From: Pseudoscleropodium purum
Lineage: Eukaryota; Streptophyta; Bryopsida; Hypnales; Brachytheciaceae
Length of the DNA: 64,000 bases
Direction: 5' to 3'
Assembly: GCA_963969395.1 (NCBI GenBank)
Contig: OZ017795.1
Coordinates: 24,161,063-24,225,062 of the forward strand
Each line of letters starts with the position of its first letter. The stretch's first letter is position 1. The notes under the pieces are model-generated. The model had not been told where the DNA came from. It searched no databases and was given only the letters and a program-made list of their open reading frames with translations. Positions 1-9,497 of this stretch are shown here, piece after piece. Made by a program: the position numbers and the translations under genes.

Positions 1-429
1 AGTCTCATGTAGTTCCATACCTCAAAGAATTTGAAGTGGCACCGCAACATACGTTCAGAGCGCTACCAGAGCGTTATGCAACTTCATACAAGCCCACGGT
101 CTGTTCAATTCTCAGATGCTACGTGTATCCAAACACTCATTATCAGGTCGTTAACAATCAATCGCCACCACCGGCAAATTACAACAATCTTCCTAGGCAA
201 TTCCAGACTATTCTAGAAAATTCGAACCAATATGGCTTTCCCTCCAGTTGCATGGCTCCTCGAGTCCATAAACCTGATGAAAGGCACCAGTTACATACAA
301 TGAGTAGGGCAGTACAACACTCATAGAGTAGCCCCAGAGGAAAATAAAACATTGCTTTCTCAGTCCTTGGTCTCAGGAAAACAGAGTACTATATTCAGAG
401 CTAAGATTCAGAAGTTCGCAGATCATGCC
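1..429 (-). other. Outer, diverged downstream flank of AHL copy 1
   Basis: On the minus strand this matches 55263-55640 only in islands, for example ggactcgaggagccatgc and ttgttaacgacct, with many substitutions and indels between. Both copies end with a GAG|GTATG-like splice-donor context (near 20 here and 55632 in the other arm), so the AHL transcript could include a downstream intron. No reading frame is supported. Confidence 0.5.
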
Positions 430-1449
430 TGCGTTCAATTCAAAGTCGGGACAACTCTACAACATGTGTGTTCACGTGATCATCGGGGATCTTCATCAAT
501 TTAATCACGGATATATCAAGTGTTGAATACATCAGACCTCGAATCCCCCAACAAGGGGACTGTCTAGTTAGCTCCAGCTGGTCACTGGTACATGGACCCC
601 CGCGGTCGACTGCTCCTGTTGCCCGCACCGAAGGAGCGAGCAGGCAACCCATTGATAGTTCGCATTTACACTGTCTAGCAAAATTTGCTGCAAGTGAAAC
701 GTCTCCCCAACGTCCACAGCCCCCCCATGCCAGTGGATTCAAGGATCAACGGCGTTTAGACATAACCACAAGGACTCGCAAGTCTCGGATACTAAATTGC
801 ATCTACCTCCTACAAGACCACGTCACCCGAGTCGACGCTGCCTGCGAACTCCACTCATACCTACCTGCCAGCCAGCTACCAAGCCTTATTCTCCCAACAA
901 ACCTTCAGATAAGTGCTGCAACACACGAAAGAACCTACACGAGACCTCAATCTACACCCAAACAGGATCGAACTGCCACCGAATCAACGATGAACCCCCG
1001 TTCCTATTTATCTAGACCCGATTTGCCAACGGAAAATTAGAGGGACCCAGGCAGTCACGGCCCTTCTGAGCAGTGCAAGCAGGATGCTGCGCCTTCTCCT
1101 AGATAGATTCAGAATGGACTTGTGGTCTATCACCGGTTGCTCTACACTATCATATACATGAAGTTGGAAAAAAATTTAAGAAAGGTTCCATGAATAAATA
1201 CCCTGTGCAGTCACTGGATTTACAGTACATGGCTCCGGAAGCGTCGAAGTTTTGAGGGCCTGCACGCCCTAAATCTACCATCATGCCTGGCTGTCCCGAC
1301 TGTGTGACTGCGAAAACATCAACCCCGGAAGATCCAATTGCAGTCGCAGAGCGACGCCCAAGGAACCACAACATCCACGGGCATGGCTGCGTCGAATTCC
1401 TGGATCCCAACTCGATTGATCCCCCGACCTCAGTCGTCCATCGTCCTGG
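430..1449 (-). other. AHL copy 1 downstream region / 3' UTR with very high inter-copy conservation
   Basis: This lies directly downstream of the AHL stop on the minus strand and matches 54201-55262. Long blocks are identical between copies, notably 430-700 against 54990-55262, 780-860, 960-1045 and 1195-1300. Short patches with substitutions and indels separate them. Copy 2 carries about 20 extra bases near 54608-54630. Stop-containing frames and the pattern of indels argue against coding. It probably includes the 3' UTR and downstream non-coding DNA. Confidence 0.6.
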
Positions 1450-2307
1450 TTAGTATGGTTGCGACCTCTGCGCGTGACTGCCGCTCGACGCCCACTGACT
1501 GAGCACGTCCTGCGCCGTCGTCAATTGCGCGGCCTGCTGGCTGCTCAAATTCGGATTGTTGCCACCCTGAGGGACGATGCTGTACAACGACTGTAAGGCC
1601 GTCGAAGGGTTGTAAGAACCCATCTCCGGCGCTTGCATTGACGGCGCACCCGAAGCCGCCGGCGCTTGCAGCAGCGGAGGCTCGTCGTCCGCCAGAGGCA
1701 GACGGTCGTACGTCGCGCCCGTGAACGACGTCGCGATCACCAGCACGGGACTGGCGGCCATCAGCGCCCCGGCCACGCAACCCCCCAGCACCTGACCTGA
1801 CGCACCCGCGAACGAGATGGTGAGCCCCGTCGGCGGTACGGGAGACGGCGGAGGCAGATACGAGCCTGACAGCGAGATGATCTCGAAACGACCGTGGATG
1901 GTCACCGTGGCGCCCGGCGTCGTCGGCTGCCGGAGCGTCACATTCGTCACCGTGCCGCTCCCTCCCATCACGCACACGCCGCGCTGCCGACGCCTCGCGA
2001 AGTCCGCGACGCTCTCCCACACGTCGTGCCCGCTCGCCACCTCCAGCACGTGCGGACGCATGGCATTTCCATTCTCGCGCGTGATGATCACCGGGGGTTT
2101 AGGTTTGTTCTTCGAACCGGGAGGTCGCCCTCGCGGCTTGCGCGACGCCTCGCCGGGGCCGGGCGGCGCTTTGGGTTTGCTTTTGCTGCGCTTGCGGGGC
2201 CTGCCCGGCACGCTGCCGCCGCTGCCTTGCTCCTCGTCCGACGAGTTGTTCCCGGGCGGAGACGGCCGCGACCCCGCCTCCGCTCCCCCCTCGCCGACCC
2301 CGGCCAT
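1450..2307 (-). CDS. AHL: AHL copy 1: AT-hook motif nuclear-localised protein (one AT-hook plus PPC/DUF296)
   Basis: This encodes a 285-residue nuclear DNA-binding protein predicted to bind the minor groove of AT-rich DNA and act in transcription and chromatin regulation, as known for the AHL family. The basic GRPRKR stretch at residues 35-40 is a likely nuclear signal or weak second hook. The AT-hook is at 56-72, with core [14 protein letters not shown]. The PPC domain covers roughly 84-205, with HVLEV, ARRRQRG, NVTLRQP and the GRFEII core at 139-144. In Arabidopsis the corresponding motif is GRFEIL. A single AT-hook of this type and an uninterrupted domain-coding region fit clade A (type I). 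The C-terminus is rich in Q, S and P. The chosen start is the first in-frame ATG (2305-2307). The open frame continues 38 codons further without another ATG. GC content is far above that of the flanks. The CDS appears identical to copy 2. An active gene is likely; expression is unproven. Confidence 0.93.
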   Translation of the reverse strand: MAGVGEGGAEAGSRPSPPGNNSSDEEQGSGGSVPGRPRKRSKSKPKAPPGPGEASRKPRGRPPGSKNKPKPPVIITRENGNAMRPHVLEVASGHDVWESVADFARRRQRGVCVMGGSGTVTNVTLRQPTTPGATVTIHGRFEIISLSGSYLPPPSPVPPTGLTISFAGASGQVLGGCVAGALMAASPVLVIATSFTGATYDRLPLADDEPPLLQAPAASGAPSMQAPEMGSYNPSTALQSLYSIVPQGGNNPNLSSQQAAQLTTAQDVLSQWASSGSHAQRSQPY

Positions 2308-2412
2308 AAACACATGCCCGAACTCCAGCGGCACAGGCTGGTGCGGCTGTCTGTGCCTGTCCTCCCAGAGCTTCTCGGTGTGGCCCCTCACGATCCCCCA
2401 CGGTGCATCAAT

Positions 2413-2580
2413 CTGAGTCACTTTATACGAAGTTAGGGTCGCCAGCGCGCACAGTCGGCTAGCTCACACACAAGGGATGCGAGGACGGATGGAGCGAGCG
2501 AGCCAGGGGCACTTCTACCTCTCCTCAGGTCAGCCTAGCTACCCTCACAAACAAACTGATGAGGTGCGGGAAACACTTAC
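2413..2580 (-). other. Candidate 5'-leader intron of AHL copy 1
   Basis: On the minus strand this 168-base segment begins GTAAGT and ends CAG, with a CTAAC branch-like motif about 20 bases before the acceptor. It contains an in-frame stop, and its removal keeps the AHL frame (168 is divisible by 3). The equivalent in copy 2 is 53070-53237 and appears identical. The call rests only on splice consensus. Confidence 0.45.
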
Positions 2581-2720
2581 TTCTTGTGTCCGGGCTCTCG
2601 TCACGAAGCCGGGCCTATCCTCGATGAGCGTGACCCAACACCCTGGAATATCACTTTGGCTCTTGAGCAGGCCCACCACGCAGCGTGGGAGGGAGTGACC
2701 CCAAGGTAGATGCCACGCAA
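2581..2720 (-). other. Candidate leader exon of AHL copy 1
   Basis: This sits between a CAG acceptor-like site (2721-2723 on the plus strand) and the GTAAGT donor. It has an open frame in phase with AHL but no ATG, so it is probably untranslated leader. At 2713-2715 this copy reads TGG where copy 2 reads TAG. That difference is tolerable only if the exon is non-coding or copy 2 uses the downstream ATG. Confidence 0.35.
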
Positions 2721-2723
2721 CTG

Positions 2724-4620
2724 ATCGCCCTCCTAATCAAGATCTACAGCTCGCAGAAGTGTATAGCTATTTGTTTTGTCTAAAGTGCAGGATGTTATTC
2801 GTTGTTCGTACAACTCTAAGTCGTTTGTACGAAATTTTGTGTGAGAATCTAACTAGTCTGCTTCAAGTTATTGAGTTTGAAAAATTGAAAGTGACAGAAA
2901 GAGGACGTTTTATCATGTATGAGATTGTTTGGAGTACTAATGTGCCTCAGATATCCCCACTCGGATTGCAGCTGCTTAGTTTTTAAACAGACTATGCAAC
3001 CTGAACCTTCCTCCGCTTCAAGATGGTCCGTGTTACTATCGATTCCACACCAGAAACAAGCTCCTGCCACAAACCCCAAGCACCGCTGCCTTTGTGTTGA
3101 TTCCACATGCACTAGGAGAGACCCGAAACTGTACTGCTTGAGTACGAGGTCTGGTACTGTGAATCATGCACGAGTGTCCGTCGTAAACGTCCTGTCATAG
3201 AAGGACGATGTGCCACAGGGAATCTAGCGACCGGTACGTAGTTGTTGTCCACTAGGTACTGAAGACCGTGCAACCAGTTGTTAGATTCTACCTAGAGCAT
3301 CCAGAAGCGAGAACTACAAACCACTTCTCCCTTCTAACGGATCCACACCATGCACACCGGGGATCAGCCAGGAAGTAGCTAGTTTGGTTGCATGCGCGCA
3401 CCGTCCATGCAAATTCCGACACCTGAAAAGCTAGCTAACCCAGGCCCCCTCGCCGTCTAGCTACTCCCCGATCTTGCTTTTCTCTGGCGCAAAGACGAGA
3501 AACAATCCCACCAGCAGGGAGTGCCCGTCTGAGACGCCTCTCGATGCAGACAGGGTCCAGGCTAGGAGCCACTGAAAGTGCGGCGCTCGCCACCCGGGGT
3601 TGCAGTTGTCGTCGATTGAAATCTCTGCGTGTCAGGCCCACGAGGAGTGTGAGCCCGGGAGGGCCACTGTAGACTGGACCTTCCAGTCAGCCGGCCCAGG
3701 GCGAGCAAGGGCAAGAGGACGGCGTTCTTCACAGACCCTGGGTGTGGGTCACTGTAGCAGCCAATATAGATCGACGACGACTGGTGGAAGCAGGTCAGTT
3801 ACGTCGTGGGTCGAGTGACGGGTCGTACTGGACTAATCTGATCGAACAGTGAGGGGGAAGTAGCGTCACAATGAAAATTAGTGTCACCACAGTAGAGTTA
3901 ATCGTAAAATATGCAATGAGGGACCACGAGCCAGAGTTTGAGAAAAACACAAGAAGAAGCTCTTGAAGCACCCAAACTTGGTATGATGGAGTTTGGTCAT
4001 GTGTTTCTTTTGTACTATTCTTAGTTAAACCTTCCTCTGACATCCCTTCTACAAACTGGGGATCACTTTACGATTAACTCTAATATGGAACCATAATATT
4101 GGTTCAATAAAACAATATTTCAACCTGCACTAATTTAAAATAGTGTGACTTTGGTAATTTTTGTCGCACTCACTATTAGGACAAATGATAGTTACTAGCT
4201 TAGCCATCACAGTAATCTCGCTACTGTAGCTCGTCAAGCCTTCGTCGCCCGAACCTCTCCAGCAACGAAAGCTACAGTACGGGGACTCGCGGATCGAAGC
4301 GGCGGGTGCGGGGCCTAGTGACCCGTCCAGTCCAGGACCGCTTTGTTTCGGGTGACGCGGGTCGGGTCGTCATGATTCGCGCTCTGACGACGGCAAGCTT
4401 TATAAAGCTTGCTGCTGGGGCGCTAGCAAGCAAGCGAGGTCCAGGCAACTGCGGGCTTTGACTGCCTTGACAATATGGGGGAGGATATGAGCGCTTGAGA
4501 ATTGCGGGGAAGGGGAAACGCTCGCTGTCCGGGCACCGACTGCCGAGAACGCATCCTGCATCTCCGTTCTCTCCAACTTAACGAAGCTTATCTCTTCCTG
4601 CCATGGGCTCCATGCCTCCA
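2724..4620 (-). promoter_or_regulatory. Promoter / 5' region of AHL copy 1
   Basis: This has intermediate to high GC and no supported protein. Collinear similarity to 51290-52929 is patchy: around 2890-2925, 3240-3345 (ggatccgt plus tttgtagtt), 3420-3510 (cggaatttg plus ggacgg), 3640-3690 (gtctacagtgg plus cctcgtgggc) and 4355-4380. These blocks are the best candidates for conserved promoter or leader elements. No TATA box can be tied to the AHL start. Confidence 0.5.
4393..4412. promoter_or_regulatory. Perfect 20-bp palindrome containing a TATA core
   Basis: The sequence gcaagctttataaagcttgc is its own reverse complement. It lies in GC-rich DNA at the inner end of the left arm and has no counterpart in the right arm at the matching place. 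It could be a TATA box for a plus-strand transcript, or a dimer-binding site. Confidence 0.35.
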
Positions 4621-4785
4621 TCTCTTCCTGCTTTGCTGAGATCGATGTGCATCGAAGTTAGTGGAAAATTTGAACAGACAGATGTTGAATTATTTTGCTT
4701 TTCTGTGTTTTCAAGGAAGTGTTCTGGACTGCTAGTCTGGTACCAACTGTTCCTATACCGATTCTCCCTTATTTTCATTCTCTGA
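4603..4785 (+). CDS. Doubtful 60-residue reading frame behind the 4393 palindrome
   Basis: This is an ATG frame (ccATGG context) about 190 bases after the TATA-containing palindrome. It ends at 4783-4785, and an AATAAA-like signal follows near 4810. The N-terminal half is polar and the C-terminus hydrophobic (FLYRFSLIFIL). No family is recognised. The arrangement could be a short transcript, but the frame overlaps the edge of the duplicated promoter region on the opposite strand and may be chance. Confidence 0.15.
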   Translation: MGSMPPSLPALLRSMCIEVSGKFEQTDVELFCFSVFSRKCSGLLVWYQLFLYRFSLIFIL

Positions 4786-4829
4786 AAGACACTGTTTCAC
4801 TGTGTGTTAAATAAAGAAATTAAATTAAA

Positions 4830-5165
4830 TGTTCGTATTTCAATTATTGAATTCAAGAATAATCCTTTGTTGGATTGTTGGATTTTGTACTCAAAAGAAC
4901 TTCAGGGATGCGTGGGTAAAATCTCATAAGTAACCCTCATGTGTCGCTTTTGTTGACATATGACACATTGCAGTTGGAAAGAGGGAGGTTGATTTAGAGT
5001 CATTGTTACATAATATTGATTACCGGTCTCTCCTTCTTTCCTGATTTGAGGAAGAAAGATATAATGCCTTCCAAGTAACCACAAGGATCTTTGGTTTAAA
5101 TGTGCCATATCATCTTTAGAGACTTGTTTTAGCGAAACTTGGAGACATTTTACATTTCATGAACT
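4830..5165. other. AT-rich spacer, nothing recognised
   Basis: No gene, repeat boundary or RNA is visible between the end of the left arm and the first GC-rich element. Confidence 0.5.
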
Positions 5166-5173
5166 ATCAAAAG

Positions 5174-5439
5174 CAGGGTTGACGAATCTCTACGTCCTCC
5201 CCAAAATAGCGTTCATAACTCGGACGTTCAGACGTCCGGATGCCGGCGGAAGCAGCGTCCCTCCCGTCGTCGGAAGGCGGACGGGTGGGGTAGACGGGGG
5301 CAGACGGAGTGACGGACGGGGCGGACGGACGAGCAAGGGGGGCAGACGAGGCGGACGGCATCTACGAATGTCAGCGGACGCTGCGAACACAGCATCCGCG
5401 TCCGAACGTCCCGGACGTCCGACCGTCCTGTCAACCCTG
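5174..5439 (+). mobile_element. GGACG-rich hAT-like MITE, copy A (266 bp)
   Basis: It begins CAGGGTTGAC and ends GTCAACCCTG. It is flanked by a perfect 8-bp direct duplication ATCAAAAG (5166-5173 and 5440-5447). CAGGG-type ends plus an 8-bp target duplication are the hallmarks of hAT transposons. The interior is extremely CpG-rich with repeated GGACG/CGTCC words, in sharp contrast to the AT-rich surroundings. It codes for nothing plausible, since the apparent frames have no ATG and follow the repeats. It is closest to copy C, with several CpG-to-TpG/CpA changes suggesting decay of methylated cytosines. Confidence 0.88.
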
Positions 5440-5606
5440 ATCAAAAGGGTCCCTTCAAAATTATCAAATGTAAATAATGTTATGTAACTTGTATCTCCCT
5501 CATTTCTTTAAGATGGTTACAAATCTTTAAGAATTGATGGTCTTGATCTAGTTTGGATGAGAGTGTAATATAGGTTCAGAGTTAATGGCCTATGGCAAGT
5601 CATCTA

Positions 5607-5933
5607 CAGGGTTGACACGACGTCCGGACGTCTAGGACGTCCGGACGCGAACGCTGTGTCCACAGCGTCCGTTGACATTCGCGTCCTAGCGGACGTAGCG
5701 TCCACCTGTCCGCCCGTCCGCCCGATTACGACCGTCCGATCGACGTGCGGATTGATCTGGTCCGCACGATTTGGGCGTCCGCCTCAGGCCGTTCACCTCG
5801 TCCGTCCGCCCCACCCGTCCGCTTTCCGACGGCGGTCGGGATGCTGCGCCCGCTAGCGTCCGTGCGTCCGGACATCCGGACGTCCGGAAAACGGACGCTA
5901 TTTTGGGGCGAACGTTGACATTCGTCAACCCTG
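5607..5933 (-). mobile_element. GGACG-rich hAT-like MITE, copy B (327 bp)
   Basis: It has the same CAGGGTTGAC ends and a perfect 8-bp duplication GTCATCTA (5599-5606 and 5934-5941). It is oriented opposite to copies A, C and D: its right end, reverse-complemented, matches the left end of copy D, including ccaaaatagcgtccg. It shares with D an internal module around caaatcgtgcggaccagat that A and C lack. It lies 167 bases from copy A. Confidence 0.88.
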
Positions 5934-5941
5934 GTCATCTA

Positions 5942-7132
5942 GTACATTTAATTAGATAATCTAGGTGTGTATCTTAAAAAATGATTTTATAGATCCTTAA
6001 ATGATCAATTAGGACATCATTTATGTTTAAGTATATAATGCTAGGTCCTTATACAAGTGATCAAGAACCACAACTTCATCTTTCTAAATTTTTTCACTAT
6101 TTGAGCTGGTATGAAAAATTGTTTTATTCAAATTCCCCCAAACAAATTTGACCAATGCTCAAATGAATGGGAACATGACAAGAAATCCTATTTCATGTAT
6201 TCAAATGAAAATGTTAAATGTTTGATGACTTCCTAAGTTTTGCAGGTAGAGAGCCAAAGATTTTTGTTTTTTTTATCATTTACAGAGAAACATTGAGAGG
6301 TTAAAAATAATTTATAGGTCCATCTATTCAATCCTTTTTGTTTTTCTACACTATTAGTGCTAAAATATAGATTTATCATAGAAAATGTTATAAGTTATAT
6401 TTTTGTAAAATATTTAAAATATGTAGATCATCAAATTGGATATTTGAGTATCATAAACCATCTTTTCTCTATTTTATCAAAAAAAATCTATTTAAAGGAA
6501 CAAGTGACTAGTCAACATTTGTAAGAGTTTGGGATAGTTGTGCATAAAATCAATATGGGTCAGAAATATCCAAAATTTAAACATAAGATATGAACACATA
6601 TCCCTTAGTAGAGTTTATTTGATCAAGTGCTTGGATCAAAATTTATACTTCTTTGATTTTTTGGGGCAACTTTGGCTAGTATAGACAAAGCTACAATTTT
6701 ACTTTAGAAATTTAGTGGGTATGTAAATAATATGACATAGATTCCATTTTTGAAAAAAATAATCATGAATGTGTAACACAAAAATCTCAATACAAGAAGG
6801 GTTCAAGTTTTTCCATATTGGGCAAGGTTGGAAATTTAAACATTTTCTTCTTAATTCAAATTTTACAATCTTTCAATTTTTATGGTCAAAGTTTTTAAAA
6901 CTTCTTACATTCGTGTAGTGGTCTAATACAAATTTATAGGATTGAATCACTTTTTTCTCACTACCCTAAAAAGTGTTAATTTTTAACAATTTTGGCCCAA
7001 AATATGCCTTGTCCCTTTAGGAGGTAAGACTCATGTGTAAAAACATACCAAGAACTTGACTAATCAATATTTTTGTATAAATTTTTTACACATCAAATTT
7101 TTTGCAAAAGATTTTAAAATGATTTTGAAACA
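5942..7132. other. AT-rich region of decayed repeats
   Basis: No gene is visible. Roughly 6840-7030 resembles 36630-36840: shared order of caatctttcaat, tagtacaaattta and ccctaaaaagt, then a 'cttwgtcccttta'-like end. Both are therefore old copies of a dispersed repeat. Confidence 0.4.
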
Positions 7133-7908
7133 TTTTTAGGCCATAGCCTTATGATTAAGAGCTATGTACAAGAAATCAATTTGCATTGGCTTTTAATCAC
7201 CAGTGTAAGGATTCCTTACAGGGTTGACGAATCTCTACGTCCGCCCGAAAAAGGCGTTCGTAACCCGGACGTCCGTCCACACGGACGCCAGTGGACGCAA
7301 CGTCCCTCCCGCCGTCGGAAGGCAGACGGGCGGGGCGGACAAGGCGGGGCAAGACGGGCGGACGAGGGCGAACGGGGGCGAACGGGGCGGACGGCGTCCA
7401 CGAATGTCAGCGGACGCTGCGGACACAGCGTCCGCATCCGGACGTCCTGGACGTCCGACCGTCCTGTCAACCCTGATTCCTTAGTCTAATTGTTTAAAAA
7501 AAGTCTTAACATTTCTTTTTATGAACTTGAAATATGTAATTATCTAAAGCCAAATCCTTTTTTAATCTTAATATTAATCCAAATAAGCTTAAACTCACCT
7601 AATCCATAACCATAAAGCACCAAAAAAGTTTGAAAGTTTCCATCTTAAATTTTCTCAAAAATATTTTGTCAGTGCAATAGTTAATCTAAAAGCATGGGGA
7701 TAATTTATAAATCATTATTTACAACTTTTGTTTGAAGAGTGGCCACTAAATCATTTCTCTATATTTGATGATTCCTCAAAACACTTGCACTATTTGTTGA
7801 GTTTTGGTTCAATATTGTTGATTATTTCATGAATAATTTAAAATAAAATTTTCAATTTTTAAAAAATAAAATAAAATAGGATAATCATAAGGCTACAGCC
7901 TAAAAATA
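7133..7908. mobile_element. Possible TIR element interrupted by hAT-like MITE copy C
   Basis: The left end reads tttttaggccatagccttat and the right end, reverse-complemented, reads tttttaggctgtagccttat, giving imperfect inverted termini about 775 bp apart. A further copy of the right end follows at 7945-7970. No target duplication is evident, so this may instead be dispersed copies of a short repeat. Copy C (7219-7475) lies inside and is younger. Confidence 0.35.
7219..7475 (+). mobile_element. GGACG-rich hAT-like MITE, copy C (257 bp)
   Basis: It has CAGGGTTGAC/GTCAACCCTG ends and a perfect 8-bp duplication ATTCCTTA (7211-7218 and 7476-7483). It contains at least fifteen GGACG or CGTCC words, many paired as GGACGTCC. 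It is the copy with the fewest apparent CpG losses, so it is probably the youngest of the four. Confidence 0.9.
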
Positions 7909-7980
7909 TTCCTTTAATATATAATTTGGTTAAATAAAATAAAATAGGATAATTGTAAGGCTATGGTCTAAAAATATTAT
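7862..7980 (+). repeat. Short tandem direct repeat, about 69-bp period
   Basis: The block taaaataggataatYRTAAGGCTAYRGYCTAAAAATATT (degenerate) occurs twice in a row, at about 7873-7911 and 7943-7980, joined by an AT-rich linker. It is related to the inverted copy at 7133-7160. Confidence 0.5.
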
Positions 7981-9229
7981 TTCCTAGAAAGACTTATTCC
8001 CAAATAATTATCTGAATAGGAAAACTAAGTAAATTCAAAAATTTTAAAAATAGATACAATGACATTTAAAGCATTAATAAATAGAAAACAAAAACTAAAC
8101 AAATATCATAAAATCTTAAGAATTTTTTGAAGATGAGATTCATCAAGGAAATAGTTAATTCATCATTAACTACATATTTGGAGGGTAAGGCATTTGCATA
8201 TAGTTAGAGGGGACTATGTATTTATTATTTTTAGGTGTCTTTTACACAATCACTTTAGTCATGTCAGAAGTGGGAACATGGTCCTTGATGCTCACCTTTG
8301 GATCATTAATTTTGGATACTATAGAGTTCTAAAAAACATGAAAATTCATTTGTGACAAATTAGAAAATTAACTATTAAATAAAAGTTGTCTTTTTAATTC
8401 AAAAAATAACAAATACAACACAAAAGAAAACATGCATCTTCCTTTCAAATCCATTAGTTTTATATTTCAAAAGTTATGGTGGAAGATGTAATGTACGCAT
8501 AATACAAGACATCCAAATTATACAAGTATTTCATGGAATCACCCAATTGCACATTATAATTCATTTAGACTACTAAAGCTTATAAAGTTGAACTCTTCAA
8601 ATGTTTCACTAAAAAAAATTAATTTTTGTTTTCTTTGTATAAACTCTAGCACCTTGGGTTTTTTGCCTTAGTTTATAATATTTTTTGGATATCTTCTAAT
8701 CATTACATTCTTCATATGAAACTTTGATTTGTGCAATTTTAATGAATTAACAAAAGTAAAAGGTATATTTGATTAGAGAACAAACTTAAACACACTAAAT
8801 AGCTAAGAATATATGCCTCTTTTTTTTAGAATACTTGATTTCTTTGTTCCATTCATTATGTAGAATCTAACTCAATCAACTTTATAATAGTATTTCTTAT
8901 ATATTCAATCAAACACTAAACATTCAATTCAAGCTAGCCTCTAGAAGTAGGGACCAAAATTCTTTGTCTTCTTCAATCATATTGATGCAACAACTTTATA
9001 TTATTAAGATTTAGTTTCACTATTCAAGTTAAATCAATTGGTGACATTTTTCTAGTAGAATAATATCTATTTCCTAAAATTTCATAATTTCAAGGCAAAG
9101 AAGATAATCATCTTGTATCCTAGTAGCTACTAAGCAAATTAAAAAAACATTTCTAGTATGAAATTGTAATATAAAACAATTAGCGTGCCTTGCAATAATT
9201 GAATTAAATTGAATACCATACAAGAAAAT
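7981..9229. other. AT-rich region, nothing recognised
   Basis: There is no reading frame above background and no defined element ends. Confidence 0.5.
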
Positions 9230-9497
9230 CATTAGGGGATTTCTAGGGGTCAGGAGGGCCATTTCATCCTCGATCCCTCGATCCTATTCCCGTTGTTAGT
9301 TCTATTTTGGGGGGAATTTTTTTTTTAATTTAAAAATATTTAGAATGGAAAAAAAATAGAAAAAAAATATAATTTTAAAAAAAATGGTGACGTGGTAGTC
9401 GCCATGCCATATCAAGCAGCAACTGCAAGGTTGTTCCTCCAACACTAGTAGCCTGGGGAACTTGCAGCCCTCCACAATTGTTGAAAATCCTCTAATA
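9230..9497 (+). mobile_element. CATTAGAGGA-type MITE, copy 1
   Basis: The left end is cattaggggatttctagggg and the right end, reverse-complemented, is attagaggattttcaacaa. Internal words (caactgcaaggttgttc, agtagcct, cagccctcca) recur in the copy at 16859-17134. It contains an A/T homopolymer-rich middle followed by a short GC-rich block. It is non-coding, and the target duplication is not resolved. Confidence 0.6.

Larger units (their letters stand above)
1..4620 (-). repeat. Left arm of a large inverted duplication carrying AHL copy 1
   Basis: Read on the minus strand, this stretch matches the plus strand from about 51290 to 55640 in the same order throughout. The match runs from promoter-like sequence (the shared run cgcgaatcatgacg, 4362-4375 and 51410-51423) through the leader, intron and CDS to the downstream region. 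Similarity is essentially complete from about 430 to 2720 apart from short diverged patches, and moderate outside. The outer end is cut by the window edge, so the arm is longer than seen. Inner limits are approximate because similarity fades gradually. Confidence 0.85.

Noticed and set aside
1430..2020. 196-codon frame overlapping AHL copy 1 (and 53630-54220 in copy 2)
   Set aside because: It is in another frame of the AHL CDS, Arg/Ala/Gly-rich as expected from GC-rich DNA, with no domain. Other long frames at 1817-2436, 2088-2401 and their copy 2 equivalents are shadows too.
2477..2698. 73-codon frame identical in both copies (52952-53173 inverted)
   Set aside because: It starts with ATG but runs antisense across the leader exon and intron of AHL. 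Its conservation is explained by the conversion block.
4603..4785. A convincing small secreted or membrane peptide gene
   Set aside because: The hydrophobic part is C-terminal, there is no homologous frame in the right arm, and it sits where sequence fades into AT-rich DNA. It is kept only as a very low-confidence frame.
5179..5487. Reading frames of 60-110 codons over the GGACG elements, conserved between copies
   Set aside because: They begin at the TTG in the element end (ggTTGacg), encode low-complexity Arg/Gly/Pro repeats, and their similarity simply reflects the shared DNA element.
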